From the NCBI GenBank assembly GCA_964501275.1, contig CAZCSP010000007.1, positions 89,966 to 153,965 on the forward strand: 64,000 bases of DNA, given 5' to 3'. Position 1 is the stretch's first letter; the number at the start of each line of letters is the position of its first letter. The notes beneath the pieces are model-generated. The model was not told where the DNA came from, ran no database searches, and saw only the letters and a program-made list of their open reading frames with translations. The translations under genes were made by a program, and so were the position numbers. Source of the stretch: 55-13 sp964501275 (lineage in GTDB: Bacteria > Armatimonadota > Fimbriimonadia > Fimbriimonadales > Fimbriimonadaceae). This document shows positions 25,572 to 33,890 of this stretch, piece by piece.

Positions 25572-26510
25572 ATGAACAAGGCATTTACCAAACTTGCCAT
25601 ATGGATTTTGGTTGGGGTTCTCATGTGCGTACAGGCACTGGCCCAGTCGAACACCGAGGCTTACAAACTGAATCCGGATGACGTCATCCAAATCAGGATA
25701 TACAACGAGGCTCAGGTAAGCGCCGAGATTCCCGTCGGCAAAGACGGCACCCTGACCGCACCCTTCTTGGAGCCCATGAAGGTCGAAGGGATGACCATCG
25801 CCGAGCTGAGACAAGCACTCGCCAAAGCCTACACGGATACTCTGAGACTGCGCGATCCCAAGATTTCGGTCATCGTCATCCGCTACCGGACCGTCCGAGC
25901 TTCTGCCAACGGCTTCGTGGCTCGCCCAGGCATCTACGACCTTCGCCCCGGCGACACGGTGCTCACTCTTCTCAGCTTTGCGGGAGGCGTCGTGGTGGAT
26001 CGAGCAGATATGCGACGGGCGACCTTGCGCAAGGCTAATTCCGACGAGCTTATCCCGATCGACCTCTTCGCGATCCTCAATCGGGCGGACACCACTCAAA
26101 ATTTCATCATCGAGGACGGCGACTCGCTGAACGTCCCTGAGTCCAACAACCGAATCCTGGTCATCGGCCAGATTCCTCGCCCCAGCGTTTACACCTACAA
26201 GGAGCCAATGACCCTACAGGATGCGTTGGCCCAGGCTGGCGGCGAAATCCCCACTCGTTCCAAGCTCAGCCAGACCTTGGTCATCCGCGAAAAAGCGGGA
26301 ATGCCTGGGGAGTATGAGCGGATCGAATGCAACATCGTAAGGTTTATCAAGAACGGCGAGTCCGCGCAGAATATCCTCCTGCAGCCCGGAGACATCGTCT
26401 ACGTTCCCGAAACCAAGACCCCCGACCTTGACCGGATCACTCGGCTTCTCAGCTCGGTTTCCTTCTTCGGAGACTTCATGAGGAGAGGCTTGTTCGGATT
26501 CAGGTTATAG
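25572..26510 (+). CDS. Polysaccharide export outer-membrane protein (Wza-like, SLBB)
   Basis: A 312-residue protein from the ATG at 25572, with signal peptide (LAIWILVGVLMCVQALA). A Poly_export domain (about 25-110: YKLNPDDVIQIRIYNEAQ, LRDPKISVIVIR) is followed by two SLBB-type domains (about 112-190 ANGFVARPGIYDLRPGDTV; 195-285 ILVIGQIPRPSVYTYKEPM). Such proteins form the outer-membrane channel or its periplasmic part for capsule or exopolysaccharide. No lipobox Cys is seen. No Wzc-like kinase or other export gene is adjacent. Confidence 0.87.
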   Translation: MNKAFTKLAIWILVGVLMCVQALAQSNTEAYKLNPDDVIQIRIYNEAQVSAEIPVGKDGTLTAPFLEPMKVEGMTIAELRQALAKAYTDTLRLRDPKISVIVIRYRTVRASANGFVARPGIYDLRPGDTVLTLLSFAGGVVVDRADMRRATLRKANSDELIPIDLFAILNRADTTQNFIIEDGDSLNVPESNNRILVIGQIPRPSVYTYKEPMTLQDALAQAGGEIPTRSKLSQTLVIREKAGMPGEYERIECNIVRFIKNGESAQNILLQPGDIVYVPETKTPDLDRITRLLSSVSFFGDFMRRGLFGFRL

Positions 26511-26517
26511 GCAACGC

Positions 26518-26546
26518 TCCCCCAAAACGCCCCGTTTTTGGGGGGA
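26518..26546 (+). terminator. Terminator-like hairpin after the export gene
   Basis: TCCCCCAAAA pairs with TTTTGGGGGGA around a short GC-rich loop, 8 bp after the stop at 26510. The T residues lie inside the stem's descending arm. Confidence 0.55.
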
Positions 26547-26613
26547 CAGACCTTGTATTAGGAATGGCCTAGGATGGCTGGCCCGAACTTGGGGACGATG
26601 CCAAAATAACTCT

Positions 26614-27639
26614 ATGCCCACCGCTGGCAATGCCGAAGCTTGGAAACGCATGGTGCTTCGGTCGATGCCGCCTCCGGCTTGGCTGGACCGAGACGCACCT
26701 CATGCCGACGTGGTCCTTAGCACTCGGTCCCGATTCCTTCGGAATCTGAAGGGCCAGAAGTTCCCTCATGCCGCCAGCAACGACGAGCTTCAGAACATCC
26801 TCAAAGGAGTCCTCCACGCCGTTCGCGAGTCCCGGATCGACTTTGGGGTCTACCGCCATATCTCCAACGCCGAGCGGGAATACCTGGTAGGTTGCCGCCT
26901 GGCCTCGCCCGACTTCCCCTGGAGCCTTCCCGGTCGCGCCCTCCTCCTGGACCAAGATCGTCGCCTCAGTGTGATGGTCAATGAAGAGGACCACCTGCGC
27001 ATCCAGGCCCTCACCGCCGGATGGTCCGCCGAGACCGCCCAGCAGACCGCCATTGCCGGACTCCAAGAACTCGGCAAGCTTTTGGAGTTCGCCTGGTCCC
27101 CTACATTCGGCTACCTGGCGGCCAGTCCCTACAACGCGGGCAAGGGGCATCGGCTTTCCGCCATGTTCCACCTCATTGGCCTCGCCCAATCCAAGCGCCT
27201 GCCCGCCGTTCTGAAGGCGTTGGCTTCCCAGGGGATTGTAGCCCGAGGGTTGTTTGGCGAGAGCAGTCGGGCGGTGGGGGCGTTTGTGCAGGTGAGCATC
27301 ATCAGCGGGAGTCTGGTGGAGTTTGTGGGAGCCGCGGAGTACCTCTTGCGGGAAGAGCGCGAGGCCAGGGCTTCCCTGCCCAAGCCGATGCTAACCCAAA
27401 GAGCTCTCCAGGTGCGCGACTTCGCCCTCTCCTCCCGAACTCTGTCTCTCCCGGATGCCCTGCGCGTCTTCGCCTTTGCCCGCTGGGCCGCCTTTGCCGA
27501 GCTAGAAGGATTCCACTTCCACCCCCGCGAAATCGACTCCCACCTCACCCACCTGGAGTTGCAGGTCTCAGCGGACGAGGCGAAGGCGGGCCGGTTGAGG
27601 GCGGAGTATGTGCGGGCTTTGCTGGAGAAGCACGCTTAG
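26614..27639 (+). CDS. mcsB: McsB-like protein-arginine kinase
   Basis: A 341-residue phosphagen-kinase fold, closest to McsB, which phosphorylates arginine on proteins and marks them for ClpCP. Matches: VVLSTRSRFLRNLKGQKFP, SVMVNEEDHLRIQAL (catalytic Glu in NEEDH) and FGYLAASPYNAGKGHRLSA. In Bacillus McsB the last motif reads CPTNVGTGLRAS, so the Cys is replaced by Ser. McsA, CtsR and ClpC genes are not adjacent, unlike the Firmicute operon. CAAAAT lies 6 nt before the ATG, suggesting a leaderless message. It may be a divergent or solo kinase. Confidence 0.8.
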   Translation: MPTAGNAEAWKRMVLRSMPPPAWLDRDAPHADVVLSTRSRFLRNLKGQKFPHAASNDELQNILKGVLHAVRESRIDFGVYRHISNAEREYLVGCRLASPDFPWSLPGRALLLDQDRRLSVMVNEEDHLRIQALTAGWSAETAQQTAIAGLQELGKLLEFAWSPTFGYLAASPYNAGKGHRLSAMFHLIGLAQSKRLPAVLKALASQGIVARGLFGESSRAVGAFVQVSIISGSLVEFVGAAEYLLREEREARASLPKPMLTQRALQVRDFALSSRTLSLPDALRVFAFARWAAFAELEGFHFHPREIDSHLTHLELQVSADEAKAGRLRAEYVRALLEKHA

Positions 27640-27708
27640 CCGCTATCTTCATTTGCGACAATAGCGATTCAAACGAGGTATGCCGATGGGCGTTGTAATA
27701 TAGAGATC

Positions 27709-27942
27709 ATGGAAGCGGAACACGTCTACAAGGACCTCCTCTGGAAGGACTCCGACCGAATGAGCGGGCAAGTTTGCTTCTACGGAACGAGGATTCCCGT
27801 CGCGTTCTTGTTCGACTATGCCGAGCGGGGCGACTCCATCGAACAATTCGCCATCGACTACCGCATCGACCTGCAGGTCGCCAAGAAGGTTATCCACTTG
27901 GCCCAAGAAGACCTTGATACGTTTCTGAAGGAAGCGGCTTAG
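27709..27942 (+). CDS. DUF433 family protein (antitoxin-like)
   Basis: A 77-residue DUF433 protein: GQVCFYGTRIPVAFLFDYAERGDSIEQFAIDYRIDLQVAKKVIHLA, a small helix-turn-helix-like fold. DUF433 genes are often paired with a DUF5615 PIN-like toxin; none follows here, so it is an orphan. TAATAT lies 7 nt before the ATG, fitting a leaderless start. Confidence 0.8.
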   Translation: MEAEHVYKDLLWKDSDRMSGQVCFYGTRIPVAFLFDYAERGDSIEQFAIDYRIDLQVAKKVIHLAQEDLDTFLKEAA

Positions 27943-28583
27943 GGCGATACTATTTAGGCGTTGTGAGATGCCCGTCATCCCGAGCAGGCCTTTCAAGCTT
28001 CACTTGGCTTGTTCATCTCACGACGTTTTCTGGCGACGCCTGATGTTGCTCACAGCTTTCAGCAGTTCGTGTTGTATTCACCCCGAAGGGGTTCAACTCG
28101 ACAGCGAAGGGCAGGACGAGCACCGCGAGTCCTTCCCTGGTAATCCGCCACCCAGTCTCTCCAACCCCAACGGGGTTGCACTCTACAAGTTTGTAACGGT
28201 GCAACCCTTTCAGGGTTGGGGAAGGTGGGGCGACGTTTCCAGGGTGGCGCGGCCTGTTTTGATGAGGAAGGACATCGGTGGAAAACCGGCCGCGCTACCC
28301 TTAGCTGTCGAGTCGAACCCCTTCGGGGTTGATCCAAATGCATCGCTCAAGCCGCTCTCGAAAATAGGCCAAATAAACCTTGACGCGCTACCCAGGATGG
28401 CGGGCTTACTAAAGCTGTTGCGGATTGGGATATTTACTAAACCGTATTGCGGGTCTTCCAAACCCCCGGCATCTTGATCACCGGTAGGCCGAGTTGCCGG
28501 GTACACGGATGTCGGGGGAGCTTAGAATCCAGTCCCACGTTTTCAGGACCTTGCTTCACCCGATTCCAACCTACGCTATAGGC
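27943..28583. other. Gene-free stretch with an array of short hairpins
   Basis: No convincing gene. Between 28080 and 28330 lie four hairpins of similar design: ACCCCGAAGGGGT (28080-28092), CAACCCCAACGGGGTTG (28162-28178), CAACCCTTTCAGGGTTG (28202-28218) and AACCCCTTCGGGGTT (28316-28330). In the middle AGGGTGGCGCGGCC (28241-28254) pairs with GGCCGCGCTACCCT (28288-28301). The start of the stretch also holds CGTCATCCCGAGCAGG. It is likely an aged repeat cluster. Confidence 0.55.
28572..28577 (+). promoter_or_regulatory. -10-like box for a leaderless small gene
   Basis: TACGCT, 6 nt (ATAGGC), ATG at 28584. No ribosome site precedes the ATG, so the box decides the start. Confidence 0.45.
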
Positions 28584-28799
28584 ATGAAAACCATCGGCGG
28601 CATCATCGCGTGGTTGGGCGGGATGGCGGGGCTTTTGGGTGGGCTGTTCTATCTGATGAGTCTGAAGAACCCCTCCGACCTCGCCATCTGGAGTTCCATC
28701 GGCTTACTTCTCGGTGGCTTCGGCATCCTCATGATGATCGCCGGCGGAATCATCTACCTCTCTGGCAAGGCTCAGGGTCGCAACCAGCGCACCAACTGA
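28584..28799 (+). CDS. Small two-helix membrane protein
   Basis: A 71-residue protein with two membrane segments (GGIIAWLGGMAGLLGGLFYL and WSSIGLLLGGFGILMMIAGGIIYL) and a basic C-terminus. An in-frame start at 28494 would add 30 poorly hydrophobic residues. It converges on the sirtuin gene with a 28 bp overlap. Family not recognised. Confidence 0.7.
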   Translation: MKTIGGIIAWLGGMAGLLGGLFYLMSLKNPSDLAIWSSIGLLLGGFGILMMIAGGIIYLSGKAQGRNQRTN

Positions 28800-29491
28800 G
28801 GCAGGGCGACCTCGGCTTTTTCGGGCCAGACTTGGATACCGGGGTGGCTTTCTGGTTCGGGATTGATCCTCAGCACGAACTTGCCCCGACGGGCCGCCAT
28901 CTCCGCAAAACCATAGCTCACGGCCCCGCTGCTTCCGACCTCCAACACGGCGTCGGCCTCCAGAATCCCCCGATCCGCCGCATCGATCGCCTCTCGCCAG
29001 GGAAACTCGCCAAACCACACCACGTTCGGCCTCTGCAACCCGCCGCAATCGCATCGGAACAGACTCGCCTCATCGACCCGCTCCGGCAAACTCCAAGGGT
29101 CGAGCGGGACCACCTTCTCGCAAGCCGTACACCGAAAATCCAACTTCCCGTGAAGGTGATGGACTCGCTTGGAACCCGCCTGCTCATGAAGCTGGTCCAC
29201 GTTGGAGGTCACCAGGTTCAGTTCATCCACCAAACCCTCCAACTCCGCGATAGCCAGATGCGCGGGGTTGGGCTGGGCGGTTTTGCCTTGGTGGATGCGC
29301 ATCAGATACCAGTTCCAAACCGTCACCGGGTGGGCTCTAAACGCTTCGGGTGTCGCCAACTCATAGGGATTCAACCCCTCGTACAGCCCGCCATCCCCGC
29401 GAAACGGAGCGATCCCACTCGCCACTGAGATGCCCGCCCCGGTCAACACCAACACCCGCCCTTGAACACGCTCTGCAATGCTTGGGTCCAC
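28772..29491 (-). CDS. Sir2-family NAD-dependent protein deacylase
   Basis: Sirtuin of 239 residues that removes acyl groups from lysines using NAD+. Motifs: LVLTGAGISVASGIAPFRG (NAD binding), LVTSNVDQLHEQAGS, HHLHGKLD (catalytic His), a zinc site CTAC...CDCGG with the last pair as CxC, PNVVWFGEFPW and VGSSGAVSYGFAEMAARRG. The Tyr/Arg pair of the desuccinylase class is not evident, so deacetylase is more likely. The 3' end overlaps the small membrane gene. Confidence 0.92.
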   Translation of the reverse strand: MDPSIAERVQGRVLVLTGAGISVASGIAPFRGDGGLYEGLNPYELATPEAFRAHPVTVWNWYLMRIHQGKTAQPNPAHLAIAELEGLVDELNLVTSNVDQLHEQAGSKRVHHLHGKLDFRCTACEKVVPLDPWSLPERVDEASLFRCDCGGLQRPNVVWFGEFPWREAIDAADRGILEADAVLEVGSSGAVSYGFAEMAARRGKFVLRINPEPESHPGIQVWPEKAEVALPQLVRWLRP

Positions 29492-29515
29492 TGAAAGACT
29501 TTATCCGATTTGTTA

Positions 29516-29601
29516 TCATTTCACGCAAAGACGCCAAGACCGCAAAGAGATGCAAAAGCCCTTTGCGGTCTTGGCGCCTTTGCGTGCAAACTGTTCCGAA
29601 G
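29516..29601. repeat. Inverted word repeat of the CGCAAAGACGCC type
   Basis: GCAAAGACGCCAAGACC plus GCAAAGA faces TTTGCGGTCTTGGCGCC plus TTTGCG with a 13 nt loop: an almost perfect long hairpin of about 25 bp. A related element is at 51331-51412. It separates the divergent sirtuin and nucleotidyltransferase genes. Confidence 0.65.
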
Positions 29602-29609
29602 CCTCAACC

Positions 29610-30355
29610 ATGGAAGCTCTCATCCAATCCACCCTCGCCCAGATCGAACGAGAAACCGGGTGCAAAGTCCTCTACGCCTGCGAGTCCGGCTCGCGGGCTT
29701 GGGGGTTCGAGTCGCCGGATAGCGATTGGGATGTGCGCTTCATCTATGTCCACCCCTCCGACTGGTATCTGTCCATCGTCGACCATCGCGACGTGATCGA
29801 GCGGATGCTGCCCAACGACCTCGACGTCAGCGGGTGGGAGTTGAGAAAGGCGTTGAGGCTGATGCGCAAATCCAACCCGCCCTTCTTCGAATGGCTGCGC
29901 TCGCCCATCGTCTACCTGGAGCGCCTGGAGGCGATGGCAGGTCTTCGCGCGGTGGCCCAAGAGAGCTACTCCCCGGCGCGGTGCTTCCACCACTACCGAT
30001 CCATGGCGAAAGGAAACATCCGCAACTATTTCGACCAGGATCAGGTGCCACTGAAGAAGTACCTCTACATCCTCCGCCCGATCCTCGCCTGCAAATGGAT
30101 CGCCGCCAACCTCGACCCCGCGCCGATGGAGTTCGAAACGATGCTGGATCGCCTGCTGACCTCGGGACCGGTTCGGAGAGACATCGACGCCCTACTCGCC
30201 CTCAAGCGGCAGTCTGGGGAAGTGGGAATGAGTGCCAAGATCGATTCCATCCACGCGTTTATCGAAGAGGAGATGGCGGCGATGGATCAGGTTGAATTCC
30301 CCAGCCAACCCCTCCCCGCCGTCGAGCCCATCGACCGGTACTTCCGAGAGGTCGT
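29610..30355 (+). CDS. Predicted nucleotidyltransferase (YcgL/COG3541-like), 3' end in gap
   Basis: At least 248 residues; the 3' end is lost in the N gap. The nucleotidyltransferase core is GSRAWGFESPDSDWDVRFIYV, giving GSxxxG and the DxD pair. Helical regions follow (FHHYRSMAKGNIRNYF; LKKYLYILRPILACKWI), as in COG3541 proteins. The biochemical role of the family is not established. ATG at 29610 is chosen because upstream sequence is the inverted word repeat. Confidence 0.8.
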
Positions 30356-30455
30356 NNNNNNNNNNNNNNNNNNNNNNNNNNNNNNNNNNNNNNNNNNNNN
30401 NNNNNNNNNNNNNNNNNNNNNNNNNNNNNNNNNNNNNNNNNNNNNNNNNNNNNNN
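30356..30455. other. Assembly gap of 100 N
   Basis: Exactly 100 undetermined bases, the usual scaffold-gap placeholder, so the true distance is unknown. It truncates a plus-strand gene on the left and a minus-strand gene on the right. Confidence 0.99.
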
Positions 30456-30802
30456 CCGCCCTCCACCGCCTGGAGCTTGGCCTCCGAGTCCACCTTCACC
30501 TCATAGACCGGCACGGACCAACCGTTGGGGGTTTGGTACTTCATCCGAAGGCGGTTCCCCTCGCTTCCCCACTGAAACTTGCGACCCTCGCGACCTGGGA
30601 TCAGTATTTCGCCAGTGCCGTCCTGGTTGAACGTGTACTTGCGAAACGAGCCGAAGCGGTCCACATACCAATCGCCCACCAGATCGGCCCTCTTCTCTGA
30701 AGGCAGGCGGACAAAAGCTTCAGGCGAATGCACAGCAAAGGCCCCGATCACAATCGCGACGACGGCCAAATACAAACCAGCTTTCAAAAGGGCCCGACCC
30801 AT
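30456..30802 (-). CDS. Membrane-anchored small beta-rich protein, 3' end in gap
   Basis: About 115 residues visible from the ATG at 30802. One N-terminal membrane segment (LYLAVVAIVIGAFAV) is followed by a domain reading VGDWYVDRFGSFRKYTFNQDGTGEILIPG, typical of small lipocalin-like or DUF5640-like beta domains (G-W...F..DGTG pattern). An in-frame start at 30874 would add 24 residues. The end is missing. Function unknown. Confidence 0.6.
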
Positions 30803-30921
30803 CAGTAAAGTTATACGCTGATTTGGCCCTGCCCGCCTAGTCTTCCCGGAAAAGCCCTGCAGCGAGAGAATCATCTATGCACAACTGCTCTAACTATGAG
30901 ATATGATATGACATTATCATA

Positions 30922-33045
30922 TTGTCTTATGCTTGCCTCATTTCCATTGCTTTGCAGGGTTCTGCCAGCCAAACCGTCACCGCCGAGATCGCGCCCACGA
31001 CGGTTAAGAAAGCGTTCGTCGTGATAGCGTCCCAATTGGAAAAGCCGCTATTGGTCGAGGGCAAGATCGCGGATGAGATCGTCGCCATCCACGTTCACGA
31101 CCTGTCCAAGGACGATCTCAAGAAGCACCTCGCCACCGCCACCGGAGGAGTGTGGGTGGATCACGAAGGCAAAGAGGTCCTCACCCTGCCCGATTGGCTG
31201 GATAAGCGCCAGCAGGAGGAGGCCGACCGCCTCCGCACGGAAGCCCTTCTGAAAGCCCAAGCCGACCGCAAGCCCCTGCCTCCCATGTCGCGGGCCGTGA
31301 TGGAGAGTTGGATGGGGCAATTGGAAGTGACCGTGAGGGAGATGCAGGAGAACTACATGCGGAACTACGAGGCGTTCGACAGGGCGAGACAACGACATTT
31401 CGACCTGGTCCGAGAAGGCCCGCTCTCTCGCCTACTTGAGCGAATTCTTGCCAAAATGGACCTGCGTGAATTCGCCAACATGGAGATGGGCGAACAGATT
31501 TGCCTTTCGGATACTCCCAACCACACGGAGCGCAGAATCCCATTCGACATCAAGCCGCTCCTCGCCCAGTTTGCTGACGAGCAGAAGTTGTTGAAAACAG
31601 TTGCCCCATTTGAGCTGGACCAGCCCGCAGGAATAAGTGGAGATAGTCGAATGTGGGTGCTTGGCGCTGATCCAGAAGTCAGCCGGGTCCTGCTCGTGGC
31701 CACCCGACACGCCAGTAGCAGTGGTCCCGCATTTAACCTAAGGGTATTGGATCGAGAGGGTTGGATCACCGGGTCCATCGGCATCCGTCTCCAGCCCGCC
31801 TCGCCCCCGCCATCCGCCTCCGCCAAGGCAGAAGAAGGCAAAATTAAGCTGAGCGAGCAAACGATGACGTGGCGAAACATCAACTGGTGGCTCCGCACGG
31901 TTTTTGAAAAGGACGAAAAGACTGGCCGGCCATTTCGAGAGTTGCTTGAACCGCACCTGCCTATCCTCCTGCACCCGGACCAGACCGATCCGCTTCTACT
32001 CGCAGCCGGTGATACAATGGCCGACTACGCAAAACACCTCGGCAAAAACCTAGTCGTCCTCCTACCCGACCGAGCGCTTAAACCCACCTACTCCAACGAA
32101 ACTGAGATCGAGGTGAGCGCATTGGAATCGACCATCGACAACGTTTGGAAGTCAGAGCGCGTGGACGAAGGCGATACCATTGTCATCCGCCCGAAGGTCT
32201 ATGGGGACCAGCGAGCCGAACGTATGAATCGGGAGGCGCTGGGGAGATTCTTCCGCCAAGTCCATCAGGCGGGCACGGTTACAGTCGCTGATGCCGCCGC
32301 TTATCTCTGGGCCAGCCCCAGCCGCCTCAATTTTGAGATATTCAGCTACGACGAAGCGGCCTACGGTTTTGGCGAAAGCATCCAGGGCGACTACGAGACG
32401 AAAGCTCTAACCTGCTGGTACCATCGCGCCTCTCTGAAATTCCTCGGATCACTCTCGGAAAACCAGCGCCGAGGCCTGCTAAGCGGCGGCGAGTTGACGG
32501 TGGCCCAACTGGGCTCCCAGGCGAGGCAGGAGTTTGCCCGGATGGTCTACAGCGCAGACTCTATCGAAAGCTTCTTCAAACCTTGGGTTCCCAATCAGAC
32601 CGTTCGGAGCATCCTAGGCCACGCAACCTCGCTGGTGTGGGAGAGACTTCCCAACGGGATTCCTGCCTCGACGAGAATCATCTGCGAGAAGGCGGTCGAG
32701 CCGGTGATCATTACCGACGAAAGCGAACACTCGCTCCTCACCAGCTACTCGCCCGAGTGGCTAGGCCAAGACATAGTGGAGCGAGAGGAGTCACCCGACC
32801 GCTCCAATGACCGCATCGTGCGACTGGGCCAGGCCAACGTCTACCGGTTCCGGTTCGTTTTCTCCGATTCAGCGGAGGGTAAGACGACGCTCGGCGAAAT
32901 CATTCCCGGCAAGCGGCAAGAGATCAAGAGCATGGACGACCTTCCGGCCGATATCCGTGCCAGGGTAGAAAAGGCGATGGCGGCAGAACGAAAAGCTCGG
33001 CTAGACAAGAACCAGGGAACCCAAGGAACGCCTCCGCCACCCTAG
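30922..33045 (+). CDS. Large secreted protein with STN/secretin-N-like start
   Basis: A 707-residue protein with a short signal-like N-terminus (CLISIALQGSAS; TTG start, no clear ribosome site). Residues about 22-90 (TTVKKAFVVIASQLEKPLLVEGKIADEIVAIHV) look like the small alpha/beta STN domain of secretins and TonB receptors. A Gln/Glu/Arg-rich helix follows, then long regions I cannot assign, and a Pro-rich end. The C-terminal Glu/Arg-rich tail contains LPADIRARVEKAMAAERKAR. The N-terminal module has a relative in the broken gene at 414-1626. Function unknown; it starts after the scaffold gap. Confidence 0.65.
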   Translation: MSYACLISIALQGSASQTVTAEIAPTTVKKAFVVIASQLEKPLLVEGKIADEIVAIHVHDLSKDDLKKHLATATGGVWVDHEGKEVLTLPDWLDKRQQEEADRLRTEALLKAQADRKPLPPMSRAVMESWMGQLEVTVREMQENYMRNYEAFDRARQRHFDLVREGPLSRLLERILAKMDLREFANMEMGEQICLSDTPNHTERRIPFDIKPLLAQFADEQKLLKTVAPFELDQPAGISGDSRMWVLGADPEVSRVLLVATRHASSSGPAFNLRVLDREGWITGSIGIRLQPASPPPSASAKAEEGKIKLSEQTMTWRNINWWLRTVFEKDEKTGRPFRELLEPHLPILLHPDQTDPLLLAAGDTMADYAKHLGKNLVVLLPDRALKPTYSNETEIEVSALESTIDNVWKSERVDEGDTIVIRPKVYGDQRAERMNREALGRFFRQVHQAGTVTVADAAAYLWASPSRLNFEIFSYDEAAYGFGESIQGDYETKALTCWYHRASLKFLGSLSENQRRGLLSGGELTVAQLGSQARQEFARMVYSADSIESFFKPWVPNQTVRSILGHATSLVWERLPNGIPASTRIICEKAVEPVIITDESEHSLLTSYSPEWLGQDIVEREESPDRSNDRIVRLGQANVYRFRFVFSDSAEGKTTLGEIIPGKRQEIKSMDDLPADIRARVEKAMAAERKARLDKNQGTQGTPPPP

Positions 33046-33053
33046 CCTCCAGG

Positions 33054-33452
33054 TTACGCAGAGGCCTGTAACACGCCCTCGAGATGCTCGGGCACATCCA
33101 CATGCAACAACTCGATCTCCTTCGGCACCCGCCCCTCACGCTGCTCCAATGAGACCAGGCGAAACATGGCGCGATCGGTGAACAGGGCCAACCGGCGGTT
33201 GGCGGGGGCAAGCAGGAGAAAGTACAGATCGGCACGGACCTTGTTCAGCTTCGCCGCCGTATTCTTCCCCGATCCCTGACTGGTGTTGATCGTCGCGACG
33301 GTCTTCTCATCCTCACATACCGCCGGGAACGTGTAAGCTCCCCCGGAGGACAGTTTCACCTTTTGTCGAGAGAAGGGTTGCTTCAGTCTTTCAGAAAGCC
33401 ACGTTGCGGCAATCCAGGCATAGACCTGATTTTGTGCATTTGAGTCGGCCAC
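33054..33452 (-). CDS. Hypothetical protein, nuclease-like small domain
   Basis: A 132-residue protein, GTG start at 33452. It contains an AWIAATWL helix, KVKLSSGGAYTFPAVCEDEKTVATI, a GSGKNTAAKLNKVRADLYFLLLA stretch and LALFTDRAMFRLV. The strand-helix order with conserved Asp/Glu and Lys suggests a restriction-endonuclease-like fold, but no catalytic set is certain. TAGAAT lies exactly 6 nt before the GTG, so it looks leaderless. It converges on the secreted-protein gene (8 bp gap). Confidence 0.65.
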   Translation of the reverse strand: MADSNAQNQVYAWIAATWLSERLKQPFSRQKVKLSSGGAYTFPAVCEDEKTVATINTSQGSGKNTAAKLNKVRADLYFLLLAPANRRLALFTDRAMFRLVSLEQREGRVPKEIELLHVDVPEHLEGVLQASA

Positions 33453-33458
33453 TCGGAG

Positions 33459-33464
33459 ATTCTA
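33459..33464 (-). promoter_or_regulatory. -10 box for a leaderless transcript
   Basis: On the minus strand TAGAAT, 6 nt (CTCCGA), then the GTG at 33452, with no Shine-Dalgarno. Confidence 0.5.
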
Positions 33465-33522
33465 ATCGTTTTCCGCAATTATGGCCAGTCTGGAGGGGCG
33501 AATCGGCAGCCTGCCCATGCCA

Positions 33523-33687
33523 CTACCAGCGGTAACTCTTATGCCGCCTCTTCCCCCGGGCTGCCTTCACGACCAAAAAGAGGACCGGGAGCACGAAGAT
33601 CGCATACCAATACTGCTGAACAACCGCCCCAAATCCGGGCTCTTGGACTTGCTCAGCCATTGTTCCGAGGAGGATGTTTCCGTTCAT
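33523..33687 (-). CDS. Very small single-pass membrane protein
   Basis: 54 residues from the ATG at 33687, or 45 from the in-frame ATG at 33660. It has an acidic N-terminus (MAEQVQEPGFG), one membrane helix (YWYAIFVLPVLFLVVKAA) and a strongly basic tail (RGKRRHKSYRW). This charge layout is typical of real small membrane proteins, and the opposite strand shows no better frame. Function unknown. Confidence 0.55.
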   Translation of the reverse strand: MNGNILLGTMAEQVQEPGFGAVVQQYWYAIFVLPVLFLVVKAARGKRRHKSYRW

Positions 33688-33775
33688 GTCTCACTTATTG
33701 GCGTCCTTAGAAACCTGCCTTCCCCGATGGATTTCCAGGTCGAGAGAAACCTGGGAAGGGTGCTTGGGCAGGATG

Positions 33776-33866
33776 CTGTGGTGCTGGGAGTTTGGCTTTG
33801 GGCGGTCGGACAGATAGGATAGATACTGTTCACCCCCAAACCCAAAACCGCAATGCCGAAGAACCG
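33776..33866. repeat. Word-hairpin before the sugar isomerase gene
   Basis: GTGGTGCTGGGAGTTTGGC plus TTTGGGCGGTCGG faces CACCCCCAAACCC plus AAAACCGCAATGCCG. Single-arm words of the same kind recur at 57075-57118. Confidence 0.5.
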
Positions 33867-33890
33867 CAACGTCGGTATGCTTAAAATCCC

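Noticed and set aside
33481..33822. 113-codon plus-strand frame
   Set aside because: Pro/Arg mixture with no domain; the minus strand here has a better small membrane protein and then a word-hairpin.
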